Shown one piece after another: positions 31,028 to 39,962 of a stretch of DNA of 64,000 nt (the first letter of the stretch is position 1; the number at the start of each line of letters is the position of its first letter). A program made the position numbers and the translations under genes. Source of the stretch: Photobacterium aquimaris (lineage in GTDB: Bacteria; Pseudomonadota; Gammaproteobacteria; Enterobacterales; Vibrionaceae); the NCBI RefSeq assembly GCF_002954455.1, contig NZ_MSCC01000002.1, positions 375,558 to 439,557 of the forward strand, written 5' to 3'. The notes under the pieces are model-generated. The model was given only the letters and a program-made list of their open reading frames with translations. It did not search any database and had not been told where the DNA came from.

Positions 31028-31762
31028 ATGAATAAGTCAGTCATTATAGCTGCCGCAGTGACGATGAGTATGGTCAGTTATCATGTGGTTGCTGAAACAA
31101 CTGCCTCCATAGCCACGGTATATAATATTAATCATGCCAAGATTGCTCCTGTTATTGATGGTATCGCCCAGGATAATGAATGGAAATCAGCTCAAGCATT
31201 AACCGATTTTACTTTTCCTTGGCGTGATACGCCCGCACCTGCAACAGAATTTAAAGCTGTGTGGCATGCTGATTCTCTCTATTTTCAATACACAGTAACG
31301 GATGCGAATGTTGCGATTGGTACTGATCCAGAACGTGCTATTTTAGATTCCGATCGAGTGGAAATTTTCCTTGCTAAAGATGTGCAATTATCGCGTTATT
31401 ACACCATGGAAATTGATCCTAAAGCACGTGTGTTTAGTGCAGAAGCGAGCTATGACATGATTAATCAAAAACGCGCGTCATTAGACAGTAATTGGACATG
31501 GAAAGGCTTAGAAATCAAAGCAAGCTTAACTGATAGCGGCTATGTTGTTGAAGGCAAATTACCACTGCAGACATTGACTGATTTATCGCTATGGCAGAAT
31601 AAACAACAAACGCAATTATTGTGTGCTTTAATGCGGGCAGAGTTCACTCAACAAGCTGATGGCAAGTTGGATATGGGGTGGATGACATGGATAGATCCTA
31701 AAACACCTCAACCAAACTTTCATAATCCACAAACATTTGGCCAGTGTCAGTTAGTCAAATAA
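31028..31762 (+). CDS. Secreted CBM9-like carbohydrate-binding protein
   Basis: 244 residues with a signal peptide (cleavage near VVAETT). The rest resembles a single CBM9-type beta-sandwich: APVIDGIAQDNEWKSAQALTDFTFPW, FKAVWHADSLYFQYTVTDANV, DSDRVEIFLAKD, YYTMEIDPKARVFSAEASY and a closing FHNPQTFGQCQLVK. No catalytic domain is attached. It lies directly after the operon terminator with its own AAGGA site. A periplasmic or extracellular sugar-binding role for the same polymer is inferred from position only. Confidence 0.7.
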   Translation: MNKSVIIAAAVTMSMVSYHVVAETTASIATVYNINHAKIAPVIDGIAQDNEWKSAQALTDFTFPWRDTPAPATEFKAVWHADSLYFQYTVTDANVAIGTDPERAILDSDRVEIFLAKDVQLSRYYTMEIDPKARVFSAEASYDMINQKRASLDSNWTWKGLEIKASLTDSGYVVEGKLPLQTLTDLSLWQNKQQTQLLCALMRAEFTQQADGKLDMGWMTWIDPKTPQPNFHNPQTFGQCQLVK

Positions 31763-31795
31763 TAACTATTAATTTATTATAGGTTATTAAAAAAT

Positions 31796-31840
31796 AAGGT
31801 TTATGCCGATATTTATATCATATGGCATAAGCCTTTTTTG
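31796..31840 (+). terminator. Terminator after the CBM9-like gene
   Basis: AAGGTTTATGCC / GGCATAAGCCTT stem (one G-U pair) followed by TTTTTG. Confidence 0.85.
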
Positions 31841-31989
31841 TTTTAGATAGGAATATAATGCAAATATTGGGATAAACACTAAAGTCTGTGAGATAATACT
31901 TGGCTAAGGTATAAATCTACCACCATCTGCGGCTAGGTTTATTCTCTCCGAGATATTTTATTGCATTTCCAATCGAGTTAGTGGACTTA

Positions 31990-33597
31990 ATGATACGTAT
32001 TAATGAAGTTAAATTACCGTTAGATCATAGTGAAGTAGCTTTACATGATTTTGTCATCAACAAGTTATCGATAAATAAAGATCAACTAGTTGATATTCAT
32101 ATCTTTAAACGTGGTTATGATGCCCGTAAAAAGAATGATATCTATCTGATTTATACTTTAGATGTCACTTTAAAAGACGTTGATGAAGAGCAATTACTAA
32201 CGACGTTTGCTAACGATCATCATGTGAAAGCATCACCAGATACGAGCTATAAGTATGTAGCTCAAGCGCCTGAAAATATCACTGAGCGACCAATCGTTAT
32301 TGGTATGGGCCCATGTGGTTTGTTCACTGGCCTTATTTTGGCACAGATGGGATTTAAACCGCTTATTCTAGAGCGCGGAAAATCAGTGCATGAACGTGCC
32401 AAAGATACCTTCCGTTTTTGGCGTACACGTGAGCTAAACACCGAATCCAATGTGCAATTTGGTGAAGGTGGCGCAGGTACATTTTCTGACGGTAAACTAT
32501 ATAGCCAAGTAAAAGATCCTCGTTTCCTTGGTCTTAAAGTAAAACAAGAGTTTGTTGCAGCAGGCGCACCAGCTGAAATTATTTATGTTAGTAAACCTCA
32601 CATTGGTACCTACAAATTGGTAACGATGGTTGAGAAGATGCGCCGTAAAATTATTGAACTTGGCGGTGAGATTCGTTTTGAAACTCGCGTTGAAGAAATC
32701 AATATTGAAGATAACCAAGTCTCTGGTGTTACGTTATCGACAGGCGAAGTGATCCCATCAAAGCATGTTGCATTAGCGATTGGCCATAGCGCACGTGATA
32801 CCTTTAAGATGTTGCATGACAAAGGTGTCCACCTTGAAGCGCAATCATTCTCGGTTGGTTTCCGTATTGAACATAAACAAGAAACTATCGATACTGCGCG
32901 CTTTGGTAAAAATGCAGGCCATCCATTATTAGGTGCTGCTGACTATAAACTGGTTCACCACTGTAAGAATGGTCGTTCTGTTTATAGCTTTTGTATGTGT
33001 CCTGGCGGTGTCGTTGTTGCTGCAACATCAGAGCTTGAGTCAGTAGTAACTAACGGCATGAGCCAATATTCACGTAGTGAGCGTAATGCTAACAGTGCGA
33101 TTGTAGTGGGTATTTCACCACAAGATTTTGCTAACGATCCAATGCAAGGTATTGCACTGCAACGTAAGTTAGAGCGTAATGCTTATGTTCTTGGTGGCAG
33201 CACTTATGACGCACCTGCGCAATGTGTTGGGGATTTCTTAGCGGGTAAAACCGTCAGCCAAATGGGTGATGTTGAGCCGTCTTACAAGCCAAATGTTAAG
33301 TTTACTGATCTAAGCAGCAGTTTACCTGATTATGCTATCGAAGCGATTCGTGAAGCATTGCCTGCGTTTAATAAAAAGATCAAAGGCTTCTCTAATGCTG
33401 ATAGCATGCTAACAGGTGTTGAAACACGAACCTCTTCTCCTGTACAAATTAAGCGTGGTAAAGATTTCCAAAGTATTAACACTAAAGGTTTATACCCTGG
33501 TGGTGAAGGTGCCGGTTATGCGGGTGGTATTTTATCAGCAGGTATTGACGGTATTAAAGTTGCCGAAGCGATTGCGCTTGATATGTTAAATGCATAA
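31990..33597 (+). CDS. FAD-dependent dehydrogenase, COG2509 type
   Basis: 535 residues from ATG 31990 (MIRINEVKLPLDH); a GTG at 31981 is in frame three codons earlier. The first 90 residues form a small N-terminal domain seen in this family. The FAD site follows: PIVIGMGPCGLFTGLILAQMG then LERGKSVHER. FGEGGAGTFSDGKLYSQVKDP and SVGFRIEHKQETID are conserved, and the C-terminal YPGGEGAGYAGGILSAGIDG closes the FAD fold. The exact reaction is unknown for the family. Monocistronic. Confidence 0.85.
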   Translation: MIRINEVKLPLDHSEVALHDFVINKLSINKDQLVDIHIFKRGYDARKKNDIYLIYTLDVTLKDVDEEQLLTTFANDHHVKASPDTSYKYVAQAPENITERPIVIGMGPCGLFTGLILAQMGFKPLILERGKSVHERAKDTFRFWRTRELNTESNVQFGEGGAGTFSDGKLYSQVKDPRFLGLKVKQEFVAAGAPAEIIYVSKPHIGTYKLVTMVEKMRRKIIELGGEIRFETRVEEINIEDNQVSGVTLSTGEVIPSKHVALAIGHSARDTFKMLHDKGVHLEAQSFSVGFRIEHKQETIDTARFGKNAGHPLLGAADYKLVHHCKNGRSVYSFCMCPGGVVVAATSELESVVTNGMSQYSRSERNANSAIVVGISPQDFANDPMQGIALQRKLERNAYVLGGSTYDAPAQCVGDFLAGKTVSQMGDVEPSYKPNVKFTDLSSSLPDYAIEAIREALPAFNKKIKGFSNADSMLTGVETRTSSPVQIKRGKDFQSINTKGLYPGGEGAGYAGGILSAGIDGIKVAEAIALDMLNA

Positions 33598-33960
33598 TTA
33601 GTGAACCAGTAAAGGTGTGATAGCTATGGATTATTGTTATTGCACCTTTTATTGTCTTTTCTACCGTGAGCTGTTGTTAACTTCATCAATTATTCTCTTA
33701 TTAGTAAGTGAAAAATCGCGACCTAAAAACACCGTTTGAACATGTTTATATTTGACTATTCTAAAAGATGACGGCTAATTATTACTTATCGTGAAAGATG
33801 AGGTTGAGCGTGATTTTTGTTAATAATTTGAAGTTACTAGCCATGCTGAAATATTTAGTTACAATAACGCGCAATAAGAGTAAATAGCCTCTTTCAATTG
33901 ATTGAGTGCAAGAGTTTACTGATAGTAATAATATGGAAATATAGTCGGATATAAATAGTA
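33598..33960. other. Gap with weak hairpin
   Basis: 363 bases. A short stem AAAGGTG / CACCTTT (33611-33650) followed by TATTGTC may end the FAD dehydrogenase transcript. The rest looks like the promoter region of the next gene, and no ORF in it has a ribosome site. Confidence 0.4.
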
Positions 33961-34638
33961 ATGTTAAATGAAAGGCGGTTCTTTTTATCATTAATGCCCT
34001 ATTTGTTACTGCTAGTGGCTGGGGTAGTAGATTCAGTTGGTTTTTTACATCTTAAAGATGGGGTGTTTGCCTCTTTTATGAGTGGCAACTCGACGCACTT
34101 AGGGATGATGCTCAGTTATCATGATATTCCTCAAGCTTCTATTTATATTGCAATCTTGGGTATTTTCATTATAGGGGCAATGTCTGGTGAATTAATTGCT
34201 CTATCTAGCCGTCGATTCTATCGTGGTGTCGTGATGACATCGGTATCTATTGTGCTGCTATTTGCAACCATCATGCAGTATTATGTGCCTTTTTTAGCAG
34301 TGAACTTTATCATTTGTTATGCAATGGGGATGCAAAATATTGCCTTGCGGTTAACGATTGAAAAAGCAATACCATTGACTTATGCCACCGGTTATTTAGT
34401 CAATATTGGCCGATTACTGGCATTGGCGATCGTTGGTAAAGGCGAGAAAAAACGGTTGCTACAATACCTCGGTTTATGGGGGTCATTGATTAGCGGTGCA
34501 GTGATAGGCGGGACAATTATGCAAACAATCCCTCAATATTCATTATTACCGCCATTAGCATTAACGGTCTCAATCGCTATCACATTGCTATATATCGAAC
34601 ATACACAGCGTTCAACACCTATTGACACTGAATTGTAA
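33961..34638 (+). CDS. DUF1275 / YoaK family membrane protein
   Basis: 225 residues with about six hydrophobic segments. LLLVAGVVDSVGFLHLKDGVFASFMSGNSTHLGM is the diagnostic DUF1275 N-terminus, and YAMGMQNIALR plus TYATGYLVNIGRLL also fit. Inner-membrane protein of unknown function. The start has only a weak ribosome site. It is convergent with the nanA remnant across a strong bidirectional terminator. Confidence 0.82.
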   Translation: MLNERRFFLSLMPYLLLLVAGVVDSVGFLHLKDGVFASFMSGNSTHLGMMLSYHDIPQASIYIAILGIFIIGAMSGELIALSSRRFYRGVVMTSVSIVLLFATIMQYYVPFLAVNFIICYAMGMQNIALRLTIEKAIPLTYATGYLVNIGRLLALAIVGKGEKKRLLQYLGLWGSLISGAVIGGTIMQTIPQYSLLPPLALTVSIAITLLYIEHTQRSTPIDTEL

Positions 34639-34668
34639 TAAATACTGTCAATTCACAGTGTAAATAAT

Positions 34669-34700
34669 AAAAAGGCCAGCATCTATATGCTGGCCTTTTT
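34669..34700. terminator. Bidirectional terminator
   Basis: 14-bp stem AAAAAGGCCAGCAT / ATGCTGGCCTTTTT with a 4-base loop. It serves the YoaK-like gene and the leftward nanA remnant. Confidence 0.92.
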
Positions 34701-34715
34701 ATTTATATTTGATAT

Positions 34716-35360
34716 TTATGCTCCTATCGCATCACGCATTTTACACATAACATCTTGTTTTTGTTCTATTGTTAATGTGCGTAATGGTAAACGTGGATCT
34801 CCTGCATTAATATCATGCAACATCATGGCTGTTTTACCTGCCGCAACACCACCGTATTCAACTAATACACGAATAAGCGCAATAACATTATCCATTTTAC
34901 TTAACACTGCTTGGTGATCGCCTTTCGCAAAAGCATCAATCATGTCGTGATAAAGTGGCGCTGCATAATTGTAAGTACTGCCGACAGCGCTGATTGCACC
35001 AACAGCCAATGCGCCAGGAAAATGCTCATCAACACCCCATGGCACATCATATTTACTATCACAAACGCGTAAACAACGTTGGTATTCATATAAGTTAGTA
35101 CTATTAAATTTCACGCCATATAAATTTGGAATCACTTTGTCAGCGGCAATTAAGAATTGTTCCATATCAACCGTTACGCCGCTCATTTCTGAATGGTAGT
35201 AGTAAAAACCTTTTGATGGTGCTGCGTCAGCAACTGCTTTACAGTAATTCACCAGATCAGTGACATTATTAGGTTTAAAGAAACAAGGACCGATAGCTGA
35301 GGTTGCATAAATGTCTAACTGATCAGCATGGCGGGTTAATTCAAGTGTATCGGCTATGGC
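34716..35360 (-). pseudogene. nanA: N-acetylneuraminate lyase, 5'-truncated
   Basis: About 214 C-terminal residues of a Vibrio-type NanA remain, from [29 protein letters not shown] to the normal end. They include the Schiff-base Lys in GVKFNSTNLYEY and YYYHSEMSGV. Roughly 80 N-terminal residues are missing, among them the carboxylate-binding GTTGEG segment and the start codon. Upstream of the break the frame runs on into antisense nanE sequence, so the open frame to 35546 is a chimera and not a real N-terminus. No aldolase activity is expected. The retained part has no frameshift or stop, so the loss is probably recent. Confidence 0.85.
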
Positions 35361-35369
35361 GCAATCATC

Positions 35370-35964
35370 GATTTTAGGTGGTGCTGCGGGGTTACGTATT
35401 GAAGGTATTGCGAATTTACAAGCAACACGACCACATGTTGATGTACCTATTATTGGTATTGTTAAACGAGATTTGAATGACTCAGCGGTAAGAATAACGC
35501 CTTTCGTGCAGGATGTAGCTGATCTTGCTGCCGCTGGTGCTGACATTATTGCGATTGATGGAACTCAACGTCAACGCCCAGAAACGGTTGAAAATCTGAT
35601 TAATGCTATTCACCAACATGGTTGTTTGGCTATGGCTGATTGAGCGACTTTGGCTGATGGTGATATCTGCCACCAACTAGGAGCTGACATTATTGGCTCA
35701 ACACTATCGGGTTATACCGGTGGTGACGTTCCCACTGAACCTGATTTAGCACTTGTCATGGCTTTTCATCAACGAGGCTATTTTGTCATGGCAGAAGGGC
35801 GCTATAACTCGCCACTATTAGCAGCGCAAGCAATAACAGCAGGGGCCAATTGCGTTACTGTTAGTTCAGCAATCACTCGCATTGAACATATTTGTCAATG
35901 GTTTAAAGACGCGGTAAATACGGCAGCAACTGTAACAGAATTACCAGCTAAGGATATCGCATGA
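35370..35964 (+). pseudogene. nanE: N-acetylmannosamine-6-phosphate 2-epimerase, truncated and with in-frame TGA
   Basis: NanE similarity starts at [17 protein letters not shown] and continues through [27 protein letters not shown] and GCLAMAD. A TGA at 35641-35643 sits where relatives usually have Cys after MAD (one base from TGC/TGT). The frame then resumes with [25 protein letters not shown] and AEGRYNSP to the end. About 40 N-terminal residues, the start and the promoter are missing. The stop overlaps the nanK start (ATGA at 35961). Two independent lesions make it a pseudogene; a base-calling error could explain the TGA but not the truncation. Confidence 0.85.
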
Positions 35965-36854
35965 GCGTTTGTTTAGCGGTTGATATTGGCGGTACGAAAA
36001 TAGCAGCGGCATTAGTCGATTGTGAAACTAATCATATTATTGAACGATGCCAAATAGCGACACCACAATCGCAACAGCCGGCTATTTTGTCTGCTGCATT
36101 AGCGTCATTATTAAGACCATTTATCAACCAAGCAAATTTTGTCGCAATCGCGTCAACAGGCATTATTGATAACGGTATTTTAACCGCTTTAAACCCTGAT
36201 AATTTAGGTGGTTTAAATAAGTTTGAATTAGTCGATGAAATTCAGTGCATCACACAATTACCAACTTATGCAATGAATGATGCTCAAGCGGCTGCGTGGT
36301 ATGAATATATTTCGCTTACACCTAATAATAATATTAATAATATGCTGTTTATTACCGTTTCGACTGGTATTGGCGGCGGTTTAGTATTGAATCAACAACT
36401 ACAAACTGGTGCACGTGGGATTAGTGGTCATATTGGACATACGGTAGTAAATGCAAATGGGCCTATGTGTGGTTGTGGCCGTCAAGGATGCATTGAAAAA
36501 GTAGCTTCAGGTACGGCAATTGGCGAAATTGGGTCGTTATTATTTGATTGCTTATACAGTGGACAAGAGGTCTATCAACTGGCACTTGAAGGTAATAATG
36601 ACGCGTTAAATATTATTCACTCTTCAGCTGCAGCTGTTGCTGAATTAATTGCTAATCTGACCATTACATTAGATCTCGATAGTGTTGTTATCGGGGGGAG
36701 TGTTGGTCTTGCTCCAAATTATTGTCATTACATTCAACAATATCTAAATCAAAAACCAGCACTTTATCGACCTTATATTATTTTAGCTCAATCAGGAGCA
36801 GACGCAGGTTTATTAGGTGCTGCAAGTTGGTTTGCACAACAACAAAGTCATTAA
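35961..36854 (+). CDS. nanK: N-acetylmannosamine kinase, ROK family
   Basis: 297 residues. Phosphate-binding [15 protein letters not shown], catalytic [24 protein letters not shown] and the ROK zinc motif [21 protein letters not shown] are intact. It phosphorylates ManNAc to ManNAc-6-P, the substrate of NanE, which is broken here. The start overlaps the nanE stop, so in the intact ancestor it was translationally coupled. With the upstream promoter region lost, its expression is uncertain. Confidence 0.88.
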   Translation: MSVCLAVDIGGTKIAAALVDCETNHIIERCQIATPQSQQPAILSAALASLLRPFINQANFVAIASTGIIDNGILTALNPDNLGGLNKFELVDEIQCITQLPTYAMNDAQAAAWYEYISLTPNNNINNMLFITVSTGIGGGLVLNQQLQTGARGISGHIGHTVVNANGPMCGCGRQGCIEKVASGTAIGEIGSLLFDCLYSGQEVYQLALEGNNDALNIIHSSAAAVAELIANLTITLDLDSVVIGGSVGLAPNYCHYIQQYLNQKPALYRPYIILAQSGADAGLLGAASWFAQQQSH

Positions 36855-36900
36855 TAATAATTTAAATATTTTATCTCAACCCCTACATGGTGAGGCTTAT

Positions 36901-38379
36901 ATGGAAATTCAAGCATTTGGTACGCTAAATTATATCGTGCTGGTCGCATATTTAATTGGTGTAATGTTGGTGGGTGTTTATTTTGCCCGACGTCAAAAAA
37001 CTGCAGATGATTATTTTAAAGCGGGTGGTCGAATACCTGGCTGGGCTGCAGGTGTTAGTGTGTTTGCGACCACATTAAGTTCGATTACATTTATGTCTAT
37101 TCCTGCTAAAGCTTACACATCAGATTGGACATTTCTTGTTGGGCAGTATTTAGCGATTCTTATTCTTCCAATCGTATTTTATTTTTATATTCCGTTTTTT
37201 AGAAAACTCAATCTTACCTCTGTTTATGAATATTTAGAGCGTCGTTTTGATATTAAAATGCGTTTATTTGCCAGTATGTCATTTATGTTATTTCATATTG
37301 GTCGTATTGCGATTATTACGTACTTAACCGCACTAGCATTAATGCCTTTTGTAAAGATTGATCCATTAACCATCGTATTTTTTATTGGTGTGTTATGCAT
37401 TGTATATACCTTCTTAGGTGGTATTGAAGGGGTTATTTGGACCGATGTTATTCAAGGGATTATGTTATCAGTTGCTGCAGTATTAATATTTGTCACTATC
37501 TGTTTCCATGTTGATGGTGGCGTGTCTGAAGTGTTCCGTCTAAGTGCTGAGCAAGATAAATACTTCCCTAGTTCAAGTTTTGAATGGAGTTGGACTAACA
37601 GTACCTTACCTGTATTAATGATTGGTTTCTTGTTTGCTAACTTACAGCAATTTACGGCAAGTCAAGATGTGGTGCAGCGCTATATTGTGACTGATTCAAT
37701 TGAAGAAACGAAGAAAACGCTACTCATTAACGCGAAACTTGTTGCTTGTGTCCCGTTATTCTTCTTTGCTATTGGTTCAGCTTTATATGCTTTCTATAGC
37801 CAAAACCCACAGTTAATGCCTGAGAATTTTAACACTGGCGGTATTCTGCCTTTCTATGTCATTTCGCAAATGCCAGCAGGTATTGCAGGATTTATCATTG
37901 CCGCCATTTTTGCTGCATCACAATCAAGTATTTCAAGTAGTTTAAATAGTATTTCTGCATGTTACACCATGGATATTTATAACCGCTTTGGCGAAGAAAA
38001 AAATATCCAGCAAAGCTTTAATACCGCACGTATTGTAACGGTTATTGCTGGCGTATTAGGTGTTGCTGCCTCGGTGTACTTAATAAAAAGTAATGAAAGC
38101 CAATTATGGGATGCGTTTAACAGCTTAATTGGTTTAATGGGTGGACCGATGACTGGTCTATTTATGCTGGGTATCTTTGTCCGCCGTGCAAATGCAGGCA
38201 GTGCGTTATGTGGTGTGATTACAGCGGTTGCCTCAATTCTATTTATACGCGGCTTTACTGACTTGAACTTTTTCTTCTATGGTGTGATTGGTACTTTAAT
38301 GGTGGTGATAGTGGGCTTTATAACGGCACCATTCTTTAAAAGTAAATCGACTCAAGAACTTGATTTAGTTACTGAATAA
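36901..38379 (+). CDS. Sodium:solute symporter, probable sialic acid transporter
   Basis: 492 residues from ATG 36901 with GTGAGG upstream; a frame to 36817 overlaps nanK and has no better site. About 13 membrane helices. SSS-family features: LIGVMLVGVYFARRQKTADDYFKAGGRIPGWAAGVSVFATTLSSITFM, YEYLERRFD and GGIEGVIWTDVIQG, with SQSSISSSLNSISACYTMD for Na+ binding. Position after nanK and before a YhcH/NanQ-like gene suggests sialic acid (SiaT/NanT-type) uptake; the substrate is inferred from context. Confidence 0.8.
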   Translation: MEIQAFGTLNYIVLVAYLIGVMLVGVYFARRQKTADDYFKAGGRIPGWAAGVSVFATTLSSITFMSIPAKAYTSDWTFLVGQYLAILILPIVFYFYIPFFRKLNLTSVYEYLERRFDIKMRLFASMSFMLFHIGRIAIITYLTALALMPFVKIDPLTIVFFIGVLCIVYTFLGGIEGVIWTDVIQGIMLSVAAVLIFVTICFHVDGGVSEVFRLSAEQDKYFPSSSFEWSWTNSTLPVLMIGFLFANLQQFTASQDVVQRYIVTDSIEETKKTLLINAKLVACVPLFFFAIGSALYAFYSQNPQLMPENFNTGGILPFYVISQMPAGIAGFIIAAIFAASQSSISSSLNSISACYTMDIYNRFGEEKNIQQSFNTARIVTVIAGVLGVAASVYLIKSNESQLWDAFNSLIGLMGGPMTGLFMLGIFVRRANAGSALCGVITAVASILFIRGFTDLNFFFYGVIGTLMVVIVGFITAPFFKSKSTQELDLVTE

Positions 38380-38407
38380 TACTCGACTGGTTAAAAAAAC
38401 TTAAAAC

Positions 38408-38446
38408 AAAGCGGAGAAGATAGGTGCTTGTCCGCTTTTTATTTTT
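38408..38446 (+). terminator. Hairpin after the SSS transporter
   Basis: AAAGCGGA / TCCGCTTT stem followed by TTATTTTT. It ends about 14 bases before the next gene's ATG, so it may be leaky. Confidence 0.7.
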
Positions 38447-38459
38447 AAAGGATAAGACA

Positions 38460-38921
38460 ATGATTTTTGGTGAAATCAAACAACCGCTACACACATTACC
38501 AATGGCTTTTCAGCAAGCGATACATTTTATTAATAGTAATGATATGGCAGTATTGGAAAATGGTCGTCATGAGATAGATGGTGATCGTATTTTTGCTAAT
38601 GTGATGAGTTTTGAAACTCAAGACGCCGCCAATAAACAAGGTGAAGTGCATCAGCAATATATTGATTTTCAATATCTGATCAGTGGCGAAGAGCGGATTG
38701 ATGTGTCACTTAATTTAGCGGATTGCATTCCTGCTACAGATTATGACAGTGATAATGATTTTACATTAGTTGAAACCATGCCTAATACCAGCTCCTTATT
38801 ATTAAAGCCGGGAATGTTTTTAGCTATTTTTCCACAGCAGCCACATAAACCCGGTTGCGTGATTACAGCGCCTATGGTGATTAAAAAAGTAGTGATTAAA
38901 ATCCATAAAGACTGTTTATAG
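38460..38921 (+). CDS. YhcH/YjgK/YiaL family protein, NanQ-like
   Basis: 153 residues from ATG 38460 with AAAGGA upstream. MIFGEIKQ, HEIDGDRIFANVMSFET, EVHQQYIDFQYLISGEERID and the metal-binding PQQPHKPGC are typical of this cupin-like family. In E. coli the NanQ member speeds sialic acid anomerisation. Here it closes the remains of the nan cluster, which fits that role. Confidence 0.82.
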   Translation: MIFGEIKQPLHTLPMAFQQAIHFINSNDMAVLENGRHEIDGDRIFANVMSFETQDAANKQGEVHQQYIDFQYLISGEERIDVSLNLADCIPATDYDSDNDFTLVETMPNTSSLLLKPGMFLAIFPQQPHKPGCVITAPMVIKKVVIKIHKDCL

Positions 38922-38944
38922 TGATGGATTAATACAACTAAAAC

Positions 38945-38974
38945 GTCAAGCTACTGTTTATTAAGTAGCTTGAC
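38945..38974 (+). repeat. Hairpin after the YhcH-like gene
   Basis: Perfect 11-bp stem GTCAAGCTACT / AGTAGCTTGAC with an 8-base loop and no T run. Probably the transcript end of the nan remnant. Confidence 0.55.
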
Positions 38975-39081
38975 TAAGTAGCAGGTCGTGATCATTCTCG
39001 CTGAATTCACTGCTGACAATTGCAATTGTATGCATATATTCTTACACTGGTTAGTGTGGTTTGCTGATAACGGAGAATGGT

Positions 39082-39741
39082 ATGCAGACGCCGATCCCTT
39101 GCAATATGATTAACGGTGTTATTTTTGATTTAGATAATACGCTTGTAAGCTCAGCATTAGATTTTGACTGGCTACGCCAACAATTAGGCTGTTCGGCTGA
39201 TACTGATTTGTTGCAATATATTGATGAGATACCAAATATTTCATTACGCAAACAATTACAACAAACAGTGATTGATTATGAATTAGCAGATGCCCGTCAA
39301 TCGACTGTTATGCCTCAATGCCAACAATTATTGTCTTATCTCAAGCAACAAAACATTCCGACAGCAGTGGTAACACGCAATTGCGCTCAAGCAGCAATAT
39401 TGAAGATAAATCACCATAAACTGCAATTTAAACATATTGTTTCACGTGAAGACTTTGCACCTAAACCGGCTCCTGATGCTTTAGTTTATATTGCCGAGCA
39501 GTGGCAATTAGCTCCTCAAAACATACTCTATGTTGGTGATTATGTTTATGATCTACAAGCTGCTTACCGTGCTAACATGCCATCATGTTTAGTGACTAAT
39601 GGTGAGAATTTACCGTTTACTCAACAAGCATCTATTGTGATTCAAAGCTTAGGTGGCTTGATAAAGGTTTTACGGCAACAAGCATATATGTTACCGCAAG
39701 AGCGTGATAGGGTAGAGTGTAATATCCAGTCAGGGAATTAA
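39082..39741 (+). CDS. HAD-family hydrolase (phosphatase)
   Basis: 219 residues from ATG 39082, with GGAG upstream. HAD motif I is GVIFDLDNTLVSS (nucleophile Asp), motif II VVTRN, a Lys in APKPAPDAL and motif IV YVGDYVYDLQAA. Cap domain C1-type. A small-molecule phosphatase is likely but the substrate is unknown. It is two bases ahead of the Trp-rich gene and probably cotranscribed with it. Confidence 0.8.
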   Translation: MQTPIPCNMINGVIFDLDNTLVSSALDFDWLRQQLGCSADTDLLQYIDEIPNISLRKQLQQTVIDYELADARQSTVMPQCQQLLSYLKQQNIPTAVVTRNCAQAAILKINHHKLQFKHIVSREDFAPKPAPDALVYIAEQWQLAPQNILYVGDYVYDLQAAYRANMPSCLVTNGENLPFTQQASIVIQSLGGLIKVLRQQAYMLPQERDRVECNIQSGN

Positions 39742-39743
39742 TT

Positions 39744-39962
39744 ATGGCTAATCCAGTGAACCCTAAAGCATTGTTGCACAGTAAATGGACCAAAGTTGTA
39801 GTGGATAATAAAGAAAAGCATTTTGAGATTGTTACGGTATTATTTAATGATAATCAGCAAGTTGAAAAGTGTGTAATTCAAGCAGTAATGACTAATCGAC
39901 TTTATGATATTGAGTGGCAAGATTTAAAGAATGATCAGATTTGGCTTATAGGCTGGAATTAA
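39744..39962 (+). CDS. Small Trp-rich protein, TIGR02450 type
   Basis: 72 residues. NPKALLHSKWTKVVVDNKEKHFEIVTV, CVIQAVMTNR and DIEWQDLKNDQIWLIGWN, with four Trp, match the TIGR02450 family of unknown function. AGGGA precedes the ATG. Its last bases overlap the convergent ogt stop by 4. Confidence 0.75.
   Translation: MANPVNPKALLHSKWTKVVVDNKEKHFEIVTVLFNDNQQVEKCVIQAVMTNRLYDIEWQDLKNDQIWLIGWN

Noticed and set aside
33782..33991. 69-codon leftward frame before the YoaK-like gene
   Set aside because: Overlaps the start of that gene, has no ribosome site and no neighbours on that strand.
34716..35546. 276-codon open frame read as a complete nanA
   Set aside because: Its first 60 or so codons are the antisense of nanE; real NanA similarity begins only near 35,360, so it is a truncated gene.
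35356..35643. 95-codon frame as an intact small NanE
   Set aside because: It lacks the N-terminus and stops at a TGA in the middle of the domain; NanE similarity resumes directly after it.
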